A stretch of DNA of 64,000 nucleotides from Paraburkholderia phenazinium (GTDB lineage: Bacteria; Pseudomonadota; Gammaproteobacteria; Burkholderiales; Burkholderiaceae): the NCBI RefSeq assembly GCF_900142845.1, contig NZ_FSRU01000002.1, positions 992,001 to 1,056,000 on the forward strand, given 5' to 3'. Below, one piece after another: positions 19,469-27,296 of this stretch (position 1 is its first letter; every line of letters begins with the position of its first letter). Position numbers and translations under genes: made by a program. Under the pieces are notes generated by a model, which worked only from the letters and a program-made list of their open reading frames with translations, did not search any database and was not told the DNA's origin.

Positions 19469-20548
19469 TCAGTAAGCCCCTTCACGCCGCATCACGACGC
19501 CAACCGTCTTCACCAGAATCGCCACATCCTGCGAGAGCGACCAGCGCTGCACATACGACACGTCGAGCGACACACGCTTTGCGTAGTCCACATCGTTGCG
19601 TCCGCTCACCTGCCATAAACCCGTGATGCCCGGCTTCGCCATCAGGTAATAGCGAACGTCGTGGCCGTAGCGCTCCAGTTCCTGCTCCACGACTGGACGC
19701 GGGCCGACGAGGCTCATTTCGCCGCGCAGGACGTTCCAGAGCTGCGGCAGTTCGTCGAGACTCGTGCGCCGCAAAAAGCGGCCGATCGCGGTCACGCGGA
19801 TGTCGTTTCTCAGCTTGAAGTCTTGCGCCCACTCGGCGCGGGCCTCCGGGTCGTTGGCGAGCAATTCCTTCAGGACGACGTCCGCATTCACCACCATCGT
19901 TCTGAATTTCAAACAGCGGAATTTGCGCCCGTGCCGACCGATGCGCTCATGCCCGAAGGTGATCGGACCGCCGTCGCGCCGCACCTGCAAGGCAACGACC
20001 GCAAACAGCGGCGACAACGCCAGCAGCAGCGACACGGCGCAGAGCACGTCGAAACCGCGCTTCACCGCGCGTCGAACCGAACCCGCGGCGGTCGAATCGT
20101 CGGCGAGCGATGCGGTGTGCGCGCCGATGCCCTGCAACGCGGCACGGTGCGCGCGCTTGCCGATACGCCAGAACAAGGTAAGTACCGCGAGGGCGAGCGT
20201 GCGGGCGATCAGCAGGCCGAGTCCGCTGGTAATGGTCCAGTAAAGGAACCACAGGCGCGAGACGAGATGCGCACGATGCAGGACATACAGCAGCACGAAA
20301 CCGCAGGCCTGAACCAGCAGCCACGCGAGAATCGTCCGGCTCATCATGTTCAGAAGCGACTGCGTGCGCGGCGGCCGATAGGTACCGCAGGCGGGAAATA
20401 CCGATAAGGCCAGCGCGACGGCGAACGCCACGAGCGAGCCGTCGAAGCCCAGCAGCCTCCCAGTGTTTGCATCGTTGAGATGAAGCGCCCCCAAGGCGCC
20501 CAACACAATAAGCACGCCGTCCAGTACGCGTGTGATGATCCCCGACAT
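19469..20548 (-). CDS. Initiating undecaprenyl-phosphate sugar-1-phosphate transferase (short form)
   Basis: 359 residues. Four to five N-terminal membrane helices come first, then a catalytic bacterial sugar transferase domain (PF02397). This starts KRGFDVLCAVSLLLALSPL and carries KFRTMVVNAD, LRRTSLDELPQLWNVLRGEM, LVGPRP and KPGITGLWQVSGR. It loads the first sugar phosphate (usually glucose or galactose) on undecaprenyl phosphate. WcaJ/WbaP/BceB relatives are about 460 residues. Here the central Rossmann-like domain (PF13727) is almost absent, replaced by about 40 residues (GKRAHRAALQGIGAHTASLA). The start is ATG 20548 with GGGGG upstream; a TTG at 20575 is less likely. Confidence 0.88.
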   Translation of the reverse strand: MSGIITRVLDGVLIVLGALGALHLNDANTGRLLGFDGSLVAFAVALALSVFPACGTYRPPRTQSLLNMMSRTILAWLLVQACGFVLLYVLHRAHLVSRLWFLYWTITSGLGLLIARTLALAVLTLFWRIGKRAHRAALQGIGAHTASLADDSTAAGSVRRAVKRGFDVLCAVSLLLALSPLFAVVALQVRRDGGPITFGHERIGRHGRKFRCLKFRTMVVNADVVLKELLANDPEARAEWAQDFKLRNDIRVTAIGRFLRRTSLDELPQLWNVLRGEMSLVGPRPVVEQELERYGHDVRYYLMAKPGITGLWQVSGRNDVDYAKRVSLDVSYVQRWSLSQDVAILVKTVGVVMRREGAY

Positions 20549-20582
20549 TTTTTCTACCCCCGGTCCGCAACTCAATCCGATT

Positions 20583-20601
20583 GACTACTCAATGAGTAGT
20601 C
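20583..20601. promoter_or_regulatory. 19-bp perfect inverted repeat upstream of the initiating transferase
   Basis: GACTACTCA-A-TGAGTAGTC, two 9-bp arms around one base, 35-53 bases before the ATG at 20548. This is long enough to be an operator for a dimeric regulator. It overlaps AGGACTACTCATTGAG (20588-20603, minus), which has sigma-54-like spacing but carries A in place of the invariant C of the -12 GC. A repressor or attenuation role is possible. Confidence 0.5.
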
Positions 20602-20741
20602 CTTATCTGGTCATGCATTGTTTTGATCAGTCGTTTTATTCTTCAGCTATGCGGCCGCTGCTTTAACGATCAAGCGTCGCCAGCGCGGCGTTTTCATTGT
20701 CTTCAAAGCCCATCTGAGCGTGCCGTTCCGCACGGTTGCGC

Positions 20742-20751
20742 GTTACGTAAC
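20742..20751. promoter_or_regulatory. GTTACGTAAC palindrome (candidate activator site)
   Basis: Perfect 10-bp palindrome identical to the one upstream of the yjbH promoter (26200-26209). It lies 139 bp before a degenerate sigma-54-like element (20588-20603) of the initiating transferase gene, a spacing close to the 126-130 bp seen at the three stronger promoters. Confidence 0.55.
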
Positions 20752-20909
20752 ACGCATGACGCGTCACGTTCCACCGCATCGTCCACTACGCCTGGAAGAA
20801 CCACTGGGAACACCCTCTGGCGTGGGCTTCAGCGCTATCTTGCGTGTTGCTGCAACGGTGTGCCGCCAGGTCCACCGCACTATTAAGCAAAGAACAAGCC
20901 AGCGGGATG

Positions 20910-22475
20910 CTATGAACGGCCGTAGTGATCTTCGAAACGTTGGATGTCGTCTTCGCCCAGATAGGAACCCGACTGAATTTCGATCAGCTCGAGCGACAGC
21001 TTCCCCGGGTTGACCAGTCGATGCCTGACGCCAAGCGGGATGTAGGTGGATTCGTTCTCGCTCAACAGGAACGTCTCTTCACCGCGCGTGACGAGCGCTG
21101 TCCCGCGCACGACGATCCAGTGTTCCGCGCGGTGATGATGCATTTGCAGGGACAGCGAGGCGCCTGGACGAACGACGATCCGTTTGACCTGATAGCGCTC
21201 GCCGTTATCCACCGACTCATACGTGCCCCACGGCCGATGGACCTTGCGATGCGTGTCGGCCTCCGGACATTGCTTCGCCTTCAGTTGCGCAACGAGACCC
21301 TTGACGTGCTGCACGGCGTCTCTCGCCACCACCAGCACAGCGTCCGCGGTTTCGACCACCACCAGATCGCGCGTCCCCACACAGGCCACGAGCCGCCCTT
21401 CGGCATGAACGAACGTCGATGCCGCGCGCTCCATCACCACCTGACCACGGGTCCCGTTGCCGGCTGCGTCTTTGGGCAGCGCATTCGCCACCGCATCCCA
21501 CGAGCCGACATCGGACCAGCCGGCATCGAGCGGAATCACAACGGTGGGCACATCGTTCTTCAGATTGCCGATCTTTTCCATGACGGCGTAGTCAATCGAA
21601 TCGGCCGGCGAGGCGGCGAAGGCAAGCGGGTCGAGCCGGCAAAACTCGCCATCCATGGTCAGGCCTTCGACTGCCTGCGTGCACGCAGCGAAGATGGCAG
21701 GCTGGAGTTCACCGATCGCAGCGAGCCAGGTGGTTGCCCGGACAACATAGATGCCGCTGTTCCACCAATGCGTGCCGCTCGCCACATAGCGTTGCGCCAG
21801 TTCGATGCCCGGCTTTTCGACAAAGCCGCCGAGCCTGAAACCACCGAACGCGCTCATGGGCTCGCCGATCTTCAGGTAGCCGTAAGCGGTCTCGGCATGC
21901 GTCGGCACTACGCCCAGCGTCGCGATGCTGCCTTGCGCCGCATAGTGGGTCGCCGCGCTTAGCGCACGACGAAACGCGGCTGCGTCGCCCACGGCGTGAT
22001 CGGCCGGCATCACCACCATGATCGAATCGCGCCCCTCGTGCCTGAGCATGAGCGCTGCTGCCGTCAGCGCCGCAGCGGTATCGCGGCGCGCCGGTTCAAG
22101 GACGATTTGCGCCGCCACGCCCACATCGCGCAACTGATGGGCGGTGATGAAACGCTGCGCTTCTCCGCATACCACCAGCATGCGCTTCGCAGCCGGAAAA
22201 CCGGTGTCGAGCCCCTCGATGTGGGAGACCGTTTGTTGCAGAAGGGACTCGGTCTTTAGCAGTCCGATTAACTGCTTCGGGTACTGTTCACGGGACAACG
22301 GCCACAGGCGGGTACCCGATCCGCCGGCAAGGATCACGGCACAGACGTCGGTGTCGAGTTCAGTGGATGCGGGCTGTCCATCGTCTACCGCCGGAGCGTA
22401 TGCCGTCGCTTCGGCGCTACTCCATGGCGCATCCATGACGTCGCCGTCAATCACGCTTTGGTCTTTGAGATCCAT
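20910..22475 (-). CDS. manC: Bifunctional mannose-1-phosphate guanylyltransferase / mannose-6-phosphate isomerase
   Basis: 521 residues of the XanB/AlgA/BceA type, which supplies GDP-mannose. The N-terminal nucleotidyltransferase has LAGGSGTRLWPLSREQYPKQ from about residue 49 and FVEKPG in the active site. The C-terminal cupin (type II phosphomannose isomerase) has QMHHHRAEHWIVVRG, with metal-binding histidines near residue 443. A roughly 40-residue acidic N-terminal extension precedes the catalytic fold and is unusual. The start is ATG 22475, because GGGGAAG sits 7 bases upstream; the GTG at 22481 would be one base from it. Its sigma-54 promoter is listed separately. Confidence 0.95.
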   Translation of the reverse strand: MDLKDQSVIDGDVMDAPWSSAEATAYAPAVDDGQPASTELDTDVCAVILAGGSGTRLWPLSREQYPKQLIGLLKTESLLQQTVSHIEGLDTGFPAAKRMLVVCGEAQRFITAHQLRDVGVAAQIVLEPARRDTAAALTAAALMLRHEGRDSIMVVMPADHAVGDAAAFRRALSAATHYAAQGSIATLGVVPTHAETAYGYLKIGEPMSAFGGFRLGGFVEKPGIELAQRYVASGTHWWNSGIYVVRATTWLAAIGELQPAIFAACTQAVEGLTMDGEFCRLDPLAFAASPADSIDYAVMEKIGNLKNDVPTVVIPLDAGWSDVGSWDAVANALPKDAAGNGTRGQVVMERAASTFVHAEGRLVACVGTRDLVVVETADAVLVVARDAVQHVKGLVAQLKAKQCPEADTHRKVHRPWGTYESVDNGERYQVKRIVVRPGASLSLQMHHHRAEHWIVVRGTALVTRGEETFLLSENESTYIPLGVRHRLVNPGKLSLELIEIQSGSYLGEDDIQRFEDHYGRS

Positions 22476-22523
22476 GATCACGCTTCCCCGTGTTTATAGT
22501 GCTTCCCGTCTGCGCAACGTCAT

Positions 22524-22539
22524 TGCACATCCCGTGCCA
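22524..22539 (-). promoter_or_regulatory. Sigma-54 promoter of manC
   Basis: TGGCACGGGATGTGCA on the minus strand matches the RpoN consensus TGGCACG-N4-TTGCW at every fixed position but one (G for T at position 12). GG and GC are 10 bases apart. Transcription would start near 22513 and give a leader of about 38 bases with the GGGGAAG ribosome site. GTTACG half-sites lie 128-156 bases upstream. Confidence 0.8.
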
Positions 22540-22666
22540 ATCGGGCCCTCGACGCGGAGCTTTTTCGCGGCGCAACAAAAAAGCCTTTCCAAACAAGTAT
22601 TTCCGCTTTTCCAGGGACCTCTCGGCACGCGCAAATGACTGCGGGTCAAGCCTCGGGAAGCCAGGA

Positions 22667-22695
22667 TGTTACGTAGCGTGGCCTATGGTGTTACG
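22667..22695. promoter_or_regulatory. Paired TGTTACG sites upstream of the manC sigma-54 promoter
   Basis: TGTTACGTAGC starts at 22667 and TGTTACGCAC at 22689. They are two direct copies 22 bases apart, so on the same face of the helix. The nearer one is 128 bases from the promoter. The first is a one-mismatch copy of GTTACGTAAC. Candidate enhancer-binding-protein site. Confidence 0.6.
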
Positions 22696-22821
22696 CACAA
22701 TAGGAACACCGAAAACACGCTCGCCGCAGGCGCCGCACATCGCGTACAGGCGAGTGAACGCCTGGCCGCGGCACGACGCCCGCCATTCCCCTAAAGACCG
22801 GCCCGCGTTGCCCGAATGAGG

Positions 22822-23547
22822 CTAGGTGCCGCTCGTCCCGCCGGTACCGCCAGTCGCGGCCCCTGTTCCGCTGGATCCGCTGCTCGATGGATTGCCCACT
22901 GCAGCCCCCGCGGCAATGGCAGCGTTAACCAGCGCCGTCGACGGCTGACCATTGCTGCCGATCGCCCCTGCTGCCAGCAGCGCGTCCAGATCCGCATCCG
23001 CGCCAGGCTGTCCTGGCGTAAACGAAGTCGTCAGAAACGCGTTCGTCGAAAGCGTCACGCCGTACATGCTCTGCAGCAGCTTCGCGACACCGTTCTCGGC
23101 GTTGGCGATCAGCGTGCTGTTGGTCACCGCGTTCTGGTACGTCGCGTTCGTGGCAATGCCGGCGATCAGGCCGTCCACCGTGGTGCCCAGTTCGCCGGCC
23201 AGATAGCTCAACAGCAACTGCGTCAGCGGCGTCACATTGAACGTTCCCGAACCGGAGGCAAACGAATTGATGGTGATCGAGCCGTTCGTGGCAGTGATCG
23301 AACACGGGCCGTCAAACTTGAACGAGGCCGTATACGCGCCGTTGGCATTGGCCGTGGTGCTGCCCGAGCCGTTCTTGCAAGTCAGCTGGATGGACGCATT
23401 GGCCAGTGCGGCGCCGACCGCCGCGGTGCCGCTAACGGTACCCGTCGCCAACCCGCCACCGCCGCCACACGCCATCAGCGCACTGGTTGCGAGCGCAACG
23501 GATCCCAGCTGCAAGCTGCGCAGCGAGGCTGTATTAAGAAGCTTCAT
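22822..23547 (-). CDS. Gly/Ala/Ser-rich lipoprotein downstream of yjbH
   Basis: 241 residues. The signal peptide ends in the lipobox LMAC (Cys27), followed by a Gly run (CGGGGG). The mature part starts like a carboxypeptidase-regulatory or Ig-like domain (GTVSGTAAVGAALANASIQL, then a paired-Cys segment LTCKNGSG...DGPCSI). A helical Ala/Asn-rich segment follows and the tail is Gly/Ser/Thr-rich. The start is ATG 23547 with GGAG upstream; the frame extends ten codons further without support. It lies 20 bases after the yjbH stop, so very likely co-transcribed. An outer-membrane partner of the YjbH barrel is plausible but unproven. Confidence 0.75.
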   Translation of the reverse strand: MKLLNTASLRSLQLGSVALATSALMACGGGGGLATGTVSGTAAVGAALANASIQLTCKNGSGSTTANANGAYTASFKFDGPCSITATNGSITINSFASGSGTFNVTPLTQLLLSYLAGELGTTVDGLIAGIATNATYQNAVTNSTLIANAENGVAKLLQSMYGVTLSTNAFLTTSFTPGQPGADADLDALLAAGAIGSNGQPSTALVNAAIAAGAAVGNPSSSGSSGTGAATGGTGGTSGT

Positions 23548-23567
23548 CGATTTTCTCCTGGAGGACG

Positions 23568-25964
23568 TCACTGACAATTGACAGGCGGATGTGCCTGTCC
23601 CTCGCTTACACCTTGTGAACGGGTATCGCAGGCAGCCGGCTCGCGCGCCGCGGATATCGTCGGATCGAGCGTCTGCGCATGGGGTTGTGGCTGTGGCAGC
23701 GGCGCTTCATCGTCAGGCCGCGCGTAACGCACATAGGCGTCGCGCATCCTGTAGAGCTGCGTGGCGAAGTACTCCGCGCTAAAGCGGCCCTCGTTCAGGA
23801 CATTTTCTTGCGTGCTATACGGGAAATCGACGTTCTCCGCCGCGACGGTATTCAGATAGTTCCGCGAATTGACACGCGTGCGGAAGTCGAGCGCAAACTG
23901 CCCCGTTCCATCCAGCTGGGTGATGCCCGGCTTCATGCCCTGGCGCGGCGTAAGCGGGAAGCTGATGGCCGCGCCGACGAAGCTGCCTTCGCCGCTATGC
24001 TCGGCCGACACGCTCACCGACACGTCGTCGAACCAGCGCGTCAGCGTGATCAACGGTCCCTTGTCGCCGTCGACATACCGCGCGACGCCCGCCTCGACCC
24101 ACATATTCCAGGCAGGCTGAACCCACCGGTACGTCAGCACCGCATTCTTCTCGTTCGGCAACGCCTCGTGGCCCGGCTCCTGATGCAGATAGGCGAGCTG
24201 CAAGCGCACCAGGTCAGGCCGTCCGGGGACGAAGACGGTGGTCTCGTTCTCGATGCCGAGGTAGTCGTAATCGAATTTCCCCACCGCCGCGACGTTGAAC
24301 ACTTGCGGCATGATCCAGAAGCTCTGGGCCAGCGCTGCGCTCGACAAGCCGCCGCGCAGGCGGTATTCGCTAAAGACGCGGCCGTCGTCCATGTTCTTCG
24401 TGTTGTAGACCGGTGCGATATAACTGCCGTACAGTTCCGCGCCGCGCCAAAGCGGTACGAAGCCTTCGATGGCTGCGCCGAGCGAAAAGTCGAAATTGCC
24501 GTACTCGGTGCCGTACAGGTAGCTTGTCACCGGCTTGATCTGGATGCGCGAGAGGCCATGGCTTCGCTCATCGCCGTACCAGGCGATCGAATCGGCGTCG
24601 TAGGTGGGACGTAAGTGCATCGTCAACGATCCGCCGGCAAGGCCGGAGGCACCACCCGCCATGAATTGCGCGTACGCTTCGCGATCGACGCTGACTTCCG
24701 CAATCGGCAGGTCCGCCTTCTTGATCACCGCGCGAATCCGCTCGATGCCGTGCGGCGCGTTGACGCTTGCGACGCCCAGCACAATGCCGAGCGCGTCCGC
24801 TTCGTTCTGGTTATAGCGGTGGTTTTCGTATTCGACGATCAGATCGCGCCCGCTGACGCCGACCCGAACACGCTCGAGTCCAGCACCCACCAGTTGGTGC
24901 GCAATGCTCTCCAGCGCGGACGTATCCAGCGCTTGCGGTACGGCCGGCGCAGCCGCGCCCGGCACCGCGGGCGGCGCCTCGCTGACCACCACCGAGGCGT
25001 AAGACTGCAGCGCGGGCACATAGGTAATCGCTGCGCCTGCGAGGCCCTTGCCGTCGGCAACGTCGACGGCGTCCGTGCTCGTCATGTAGACCGGCGGCAG
25101 GTTGCGCAGCGCGATGGCGTGCACGTCGCTCCCATCGCTTGCAGTCGCCGCCGCACCGCTTGAATTGTCCTTGCACAGCGGGTCCGCACAACGCTGCGGA
25201 CTGAACCGCTTGCCCAACGGAATCTGCACGCCAATCGAAACGGACGCACGCGGCGACACGCCGTCCGTCTTCCGCACCGATCCCATCAAGGTACCCACGA
25301 AGCTCGCGTCGGCGAGCCAACTGATTGCCGGGGACTGGTAGCGAACGCCCGCATAAGGCGTCTTCGCATCGTCTTCGGCCAGCAGCGACAGCCCCGTATT
25401 CCAGAGGGCCAACTGCGCGCCGCCAAACACCCCGTCCAGGCGATCGCCTTGCCCGTACCCCACCGTCAGTGTGGCCGGCCCGAATGCCTGCGATACCACG
25501 CCGTACTTCGAACGAAAGAAATGCGACTGCCCGCCCACGTCCGTCACGCCGAAGGCAATATCCGGCTGGTACTGGAAAAACTGCGGCACCTCGACTTTGA
25601 CGTCGGCCATCAGGTGACGAAAGATGAAGTGATCGGCGCCGGTAAACGGCGCCGGCACATTGCCCGGGTAATTCGCGAGGCCGCCCGACACCTCCACATA
25701 GGGAAACAGGCCAAACGCCCCCCAGTAGATCTGCGAGCCCGTTGCCTCTTTCCCATAGCGGGGATCGAGGTAGTCGTTGTACTGCACTTCCCCGACACCG
25801 GACGGCAACGTGAAGCCGTACGGAATGACCAGACCGCCAGCCTGACCGAGTGCGTTGAGGGCCGGGTCCACTGCGTGTGCCGAGGCGGAGAAGACTAAGG
25901 CCACGCCTAGCGCAATCGCCCCGGGTGATAACTGTGGTTGTTGTGCAGGCAGTTTTCTGAGCAT
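23568..25964 (-). CDS. yjbH: YjbH-like outer-membrane beta-barrel protein for EPS export
   Basis: 798 residues, matching the large YjbH family (PF06082). A signal peptide (about residues 1-31, ending SAHA-VDP) is followed by the typical N-terminal barrel (GQAGGLVIPYGFTLPSGVGE, then DYLDPRYGK). A central domain of about 150 residues resembles OmpA/POTRA-like alternation (LIVEYENHRYNQNEADALG). A second barrel ends with strands rich in aromatic and alternating residues. In other bacteria yjbEFGH makes or exports an EPS; here yjbH is alone with a lipoprotein. A sigma-54 promoter lies about 95 bases upstream of the ATG. Confidence 0.88.
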   Translation of the reverse strand: MLRKLPAQQPQLSPGAIALGVALVFSASAHAVDPALNALGQAGGLVIPYGFTLPSGVGEVQYNDYLDPRYGKEATGSQIYWGAFGLFPYVEVSGGLANYPGNVPAPFTGADHFIFRHLMADVKVEVPQFFQYQPDIAFGVTDVGGQSHFFRSKYGVVSQAFGPATLTVGYGQGDRLDGVFGGAQLALWNTGLSLLAEDDAKTPYAGVRYQSPAISWLADASFVGTLMGSVRKTDGVSPRASVSIGVQIPLGKRFSPQRCADPLCKDNSSGAAATASDGSDVHAIALRNLPPVYMTSTDAVDVADGKGLAGAAITYVPALQSYASVVVSEAPPAVPGAAAPAVPQALDTSALESIAHQLVGAGLERVRVGVSGRDLIVEYENHRYNQNEADALGIVLGVASVNAPHGIERIRAVIKKADLPIAEVSVDREAYAQFMAGGASGLAGGSLTMHLRPTYDADSIAWYGDERSHGLSRIQIKPVTSYLYGTEYGNFDFSLGAAIEGFVPLWRGAELYGSYIAPVYNTKNMDDGRVFSEYRLRGGLSSAALAQSFWIMPQVFNVAAVGKFDYDYLGIENETTVFVPGRPDLVRLQLAYLHQEPGHEALPNEKNAVLTYRWVQPAWNMWVEAGVARYVDGDKGPLITLTRWFDDVSVSVSAEHSGEGSFVGAAISFPLTPRQGMKPGITQLDGTGQFALDFRTRVNSRNYLNTVAAENVDFPYSTQENVLNEGRFSAEYFATQLYRMRDAYVRYARPDDEAPLPQPQPHAQTLDPTISAAREPAACDTRSQGVSEGQAHPPVNCQ

Positions 25965-26058
25965 TTTTCTAATGTCGAGTGCGTCGTGGCACGTTGCCGT
26001 AGGACAATCGTTCGTAGTCCTTCTTTTTATAACCCATGGTGCAGCGCGCCATTTTCAA

Positions 26059-26074
26059 AGCAGCAAGTGTGCCA
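26059..26074 (-). promoter_or_regulatory. Sigma-54 promoter of yjbH
   Basis: TGGCACACTTGCTGCT on the minus strand has a complete TGGCAC -24 box and TGCT -12 box with GG-N10-GC spacing. Position 12 is C instead of T. The start site would be near 26048, giving a leader of about 84 bases to the ATG at 25964. GTTACGTAAC lies 126 bases upstream. Confidence 0.75.
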
Positions 26075-26199
26075 GGCACCTCGCTTCTGCACAAAGCGAG
26101 TTCCGCGCTTCAAAAGGCCTTTTAAAACGACGCACGCCACCCACACACGTCTACCGTGTGGCCGAACCACGCCTGATCACGCGAAAATTGCACTGCCCC

Positions 26200-26221
26200 G
26201 TTACGTAACGCCGTCCGTAAC
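26200..26221. promoter_or_regulatory. GTTACGTAAC palindrome plus half-site upstream of yjbH
   Basis: GTTACGTAAC at 26200-26209 is followed by a third half-site CGTAAC at 26216-26221. The palindrome edge is 126 bases upstream of the yjbH sigma-54 promoter. Same word as at 20742-20751. Confidence 0.65.
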
Positions 26222-26256
26222 AGATAGAGACGGGAACGACTCTCGACGCGGTGGCG

Positions 26257-27114
26257 TCACCCCAGTAAGCCACCTAACGTCCGCACCGCCCGCGAATAGA
26301 AACTCCCCTGCGCCAGCACCCCGTGCCACTGCCGCAGCCACTGCGCCTGCTCCCCGGTCTCGACTCCGCTCACCACCACCCTCACATCCAATGCCTCAAA
26401 CAACGCCAGCAAGCCTTCGACAACCTTGCACGAACGCGGATCGCCGGGTACGGCCGCCAACAGTTCGCGCGCCAGCTTGACCGTGTCGATATGAAGCGTC
26501 CCCAGGCCGGCGAGCGAGGCCTGTCCCGCGCCGAACTCGCCATACGACATCCCCACGCCCAGATCCCTGAGACCCTCGGTGAGCGAGCGAACCGACAGCA
26601 CGCGCGCCGCATCCTCGCTTTCAGGTAGCTCCAGCTCGAGCAGATTCGGTGCAACGCCATAAGACTGCGCGATCTCCCGGACGTCCCGCGCGAAACCCTC
26701 GGACATCGCCACAGAGGGACACACGCCGATCGACACAGGGCACGGCTCCAGTCCTTGCCCAAGGCACACACTCAACTCGTGACACGCGCGCTCAACCACG
26801 AAGACACTCATGTGATACGCCACCTCGGACTGCTCGAGTTGCGGCATAAAAACGCCGGGCAGCAACAGCCCATACTGCGGATGCATCCAGCGCACCTGCG
26901 CTTCGGCCCGCGACAAGCGTCCCGTGCCGACCTGATAGACACCCTGGAACATCACATGAAACTCGCCTGCGTGCAGCCCTTGAGAGATGCGATCGCCCAG
27001 ACCGTCGCCTATGTGTCCATCGGTCATCTGACTCTTCTGCTCACCTAAGACTGCGATTGCAAAGACGCCATTGCGCTGACGCTCCGGCTGGTTCCAGATC
27101 TGATTAGCCTGCAT
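26257..27114 (-). CDS. Degenerate EAL-domain protein
   Basis: 285 residues, a single EAL (c-di-GMP phosphodiesterase) fold with no sensory or membrane domain. Several catalytic residues are gone. The EAL signature reads Glu71-Ala-Gln (SRAEAQVRW). The DDFGTG loop is Gly192-Glu193 in YGEFGAG. The Glu of the AEGVET motif is Ser249 (VVSGVET). Glu162/Glu165 (ELPES) and the Asp of LHID are kept. Such proteins usually act as c-di-GMP receptors or protein-binding modules, not enzymes (FimX, LapD and YdiV are precedents). Its own sigma-54 promoter and the EPS context suggest a regulatory role in polymer production. Loss of c-di-GMP binding is also possible. Confidence 0.85.
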   Translation of the reverse strand: MQANQIWNQPERQRNGVFAIAVLGEQKSQMTDGHIGDGLGDRISQGLHAGEFHVMFQGVYQVGTGRLSRAEAQVRWMHPQYGLLLPGVFMPQLEQSEVAYHMSVFVVERACHELSVCLGQGLEPCPVSIGVCPSVAMSEGFARDVREIAQSYGVAPNLLELELPESEDAARVLSVRSLTEGLRDLGVGMSYGEFGAGQASLAGLGTLHIDTVKLARELLAAVPGDPRSCKVVEGLLALFEALDVRVVVSGVETGEQAQWLRQWHGVLAQGSFYSRAVRTLGGLLG

Positions 27115-27151
27115 GGGTCTGCCTTCTCACAATGCCAAACAGACGTCTGAA

Positions 27152-27167
27152 AGCGAATTGCGTGCCA
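27152..27167 (-). promoter_or_regulatory. Sigma-54 promoter of the degenerate EAL gene
   Basis: TGGCACGCAATTCGCT on the minus strand matches TGGCACG-N4-TTGCW except C at position 13. Expected start near 27141, a leader of about 27 bases to the ATG at 27114. Three GTTACG copies lie 130 bases upstream. Confidence 0.75.
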
Positions 27168-27296
27168 GTGTGTCGGGCGGCCGGATCACAGGGTTCGTCG
27201 ATCGCCCAAAGCCTTTTCCGAACAGGGGCTTAGCGTTCTCGCAGGGGCATGACCGGGGACGGGTCGAGCGCGTCGAAGGACGCGCCAGAGGGCGCT

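Larger units (their letters stand above)
20549..20909. other. Regulatory intergenic region between manC and the initiating transferase
   Basis: 361 bases without a gene. It contains the 19-bp palindrome at 20583-20601 and an exact GTTACGTAAC at 20742-20751. I found no strong sigma-54 or sigma-70 promoter. A GG-N9-GC motif near 20854-20868 (minus) has the wrong spacing for RpoN. Confidence 0.5.
22476..22821. other. manC promoter region
   Basis: 346 bases without a gene. It holds the sigma-54 promoter (22524-22539), an A/T-rich stretch at 22561-22615 that could be bent by IHF between activator site and promoter, and the TGTTACG pair at 22667-22695. The rest, to the end of the lipoprotein gene at 22822, shows nothing clear. 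Confidence 0.55.

Noticed and set aside
20854..20868. GGCACACCGTTGCA on the minus strand as a sigma-54 promoter for the initiating transferase
   Set aside because: GG-N9-GC is one base short of the strict RpoN spacing, and it lies upstream of, not downstream from, the GTTACGTAAC site.
26005..26020. TGGCACGTTGCC on the plus strand near yjbH as a sigma-54 promoter
   Set aside because: The two boxes are several bases too close together and no plus-strand gene follows.
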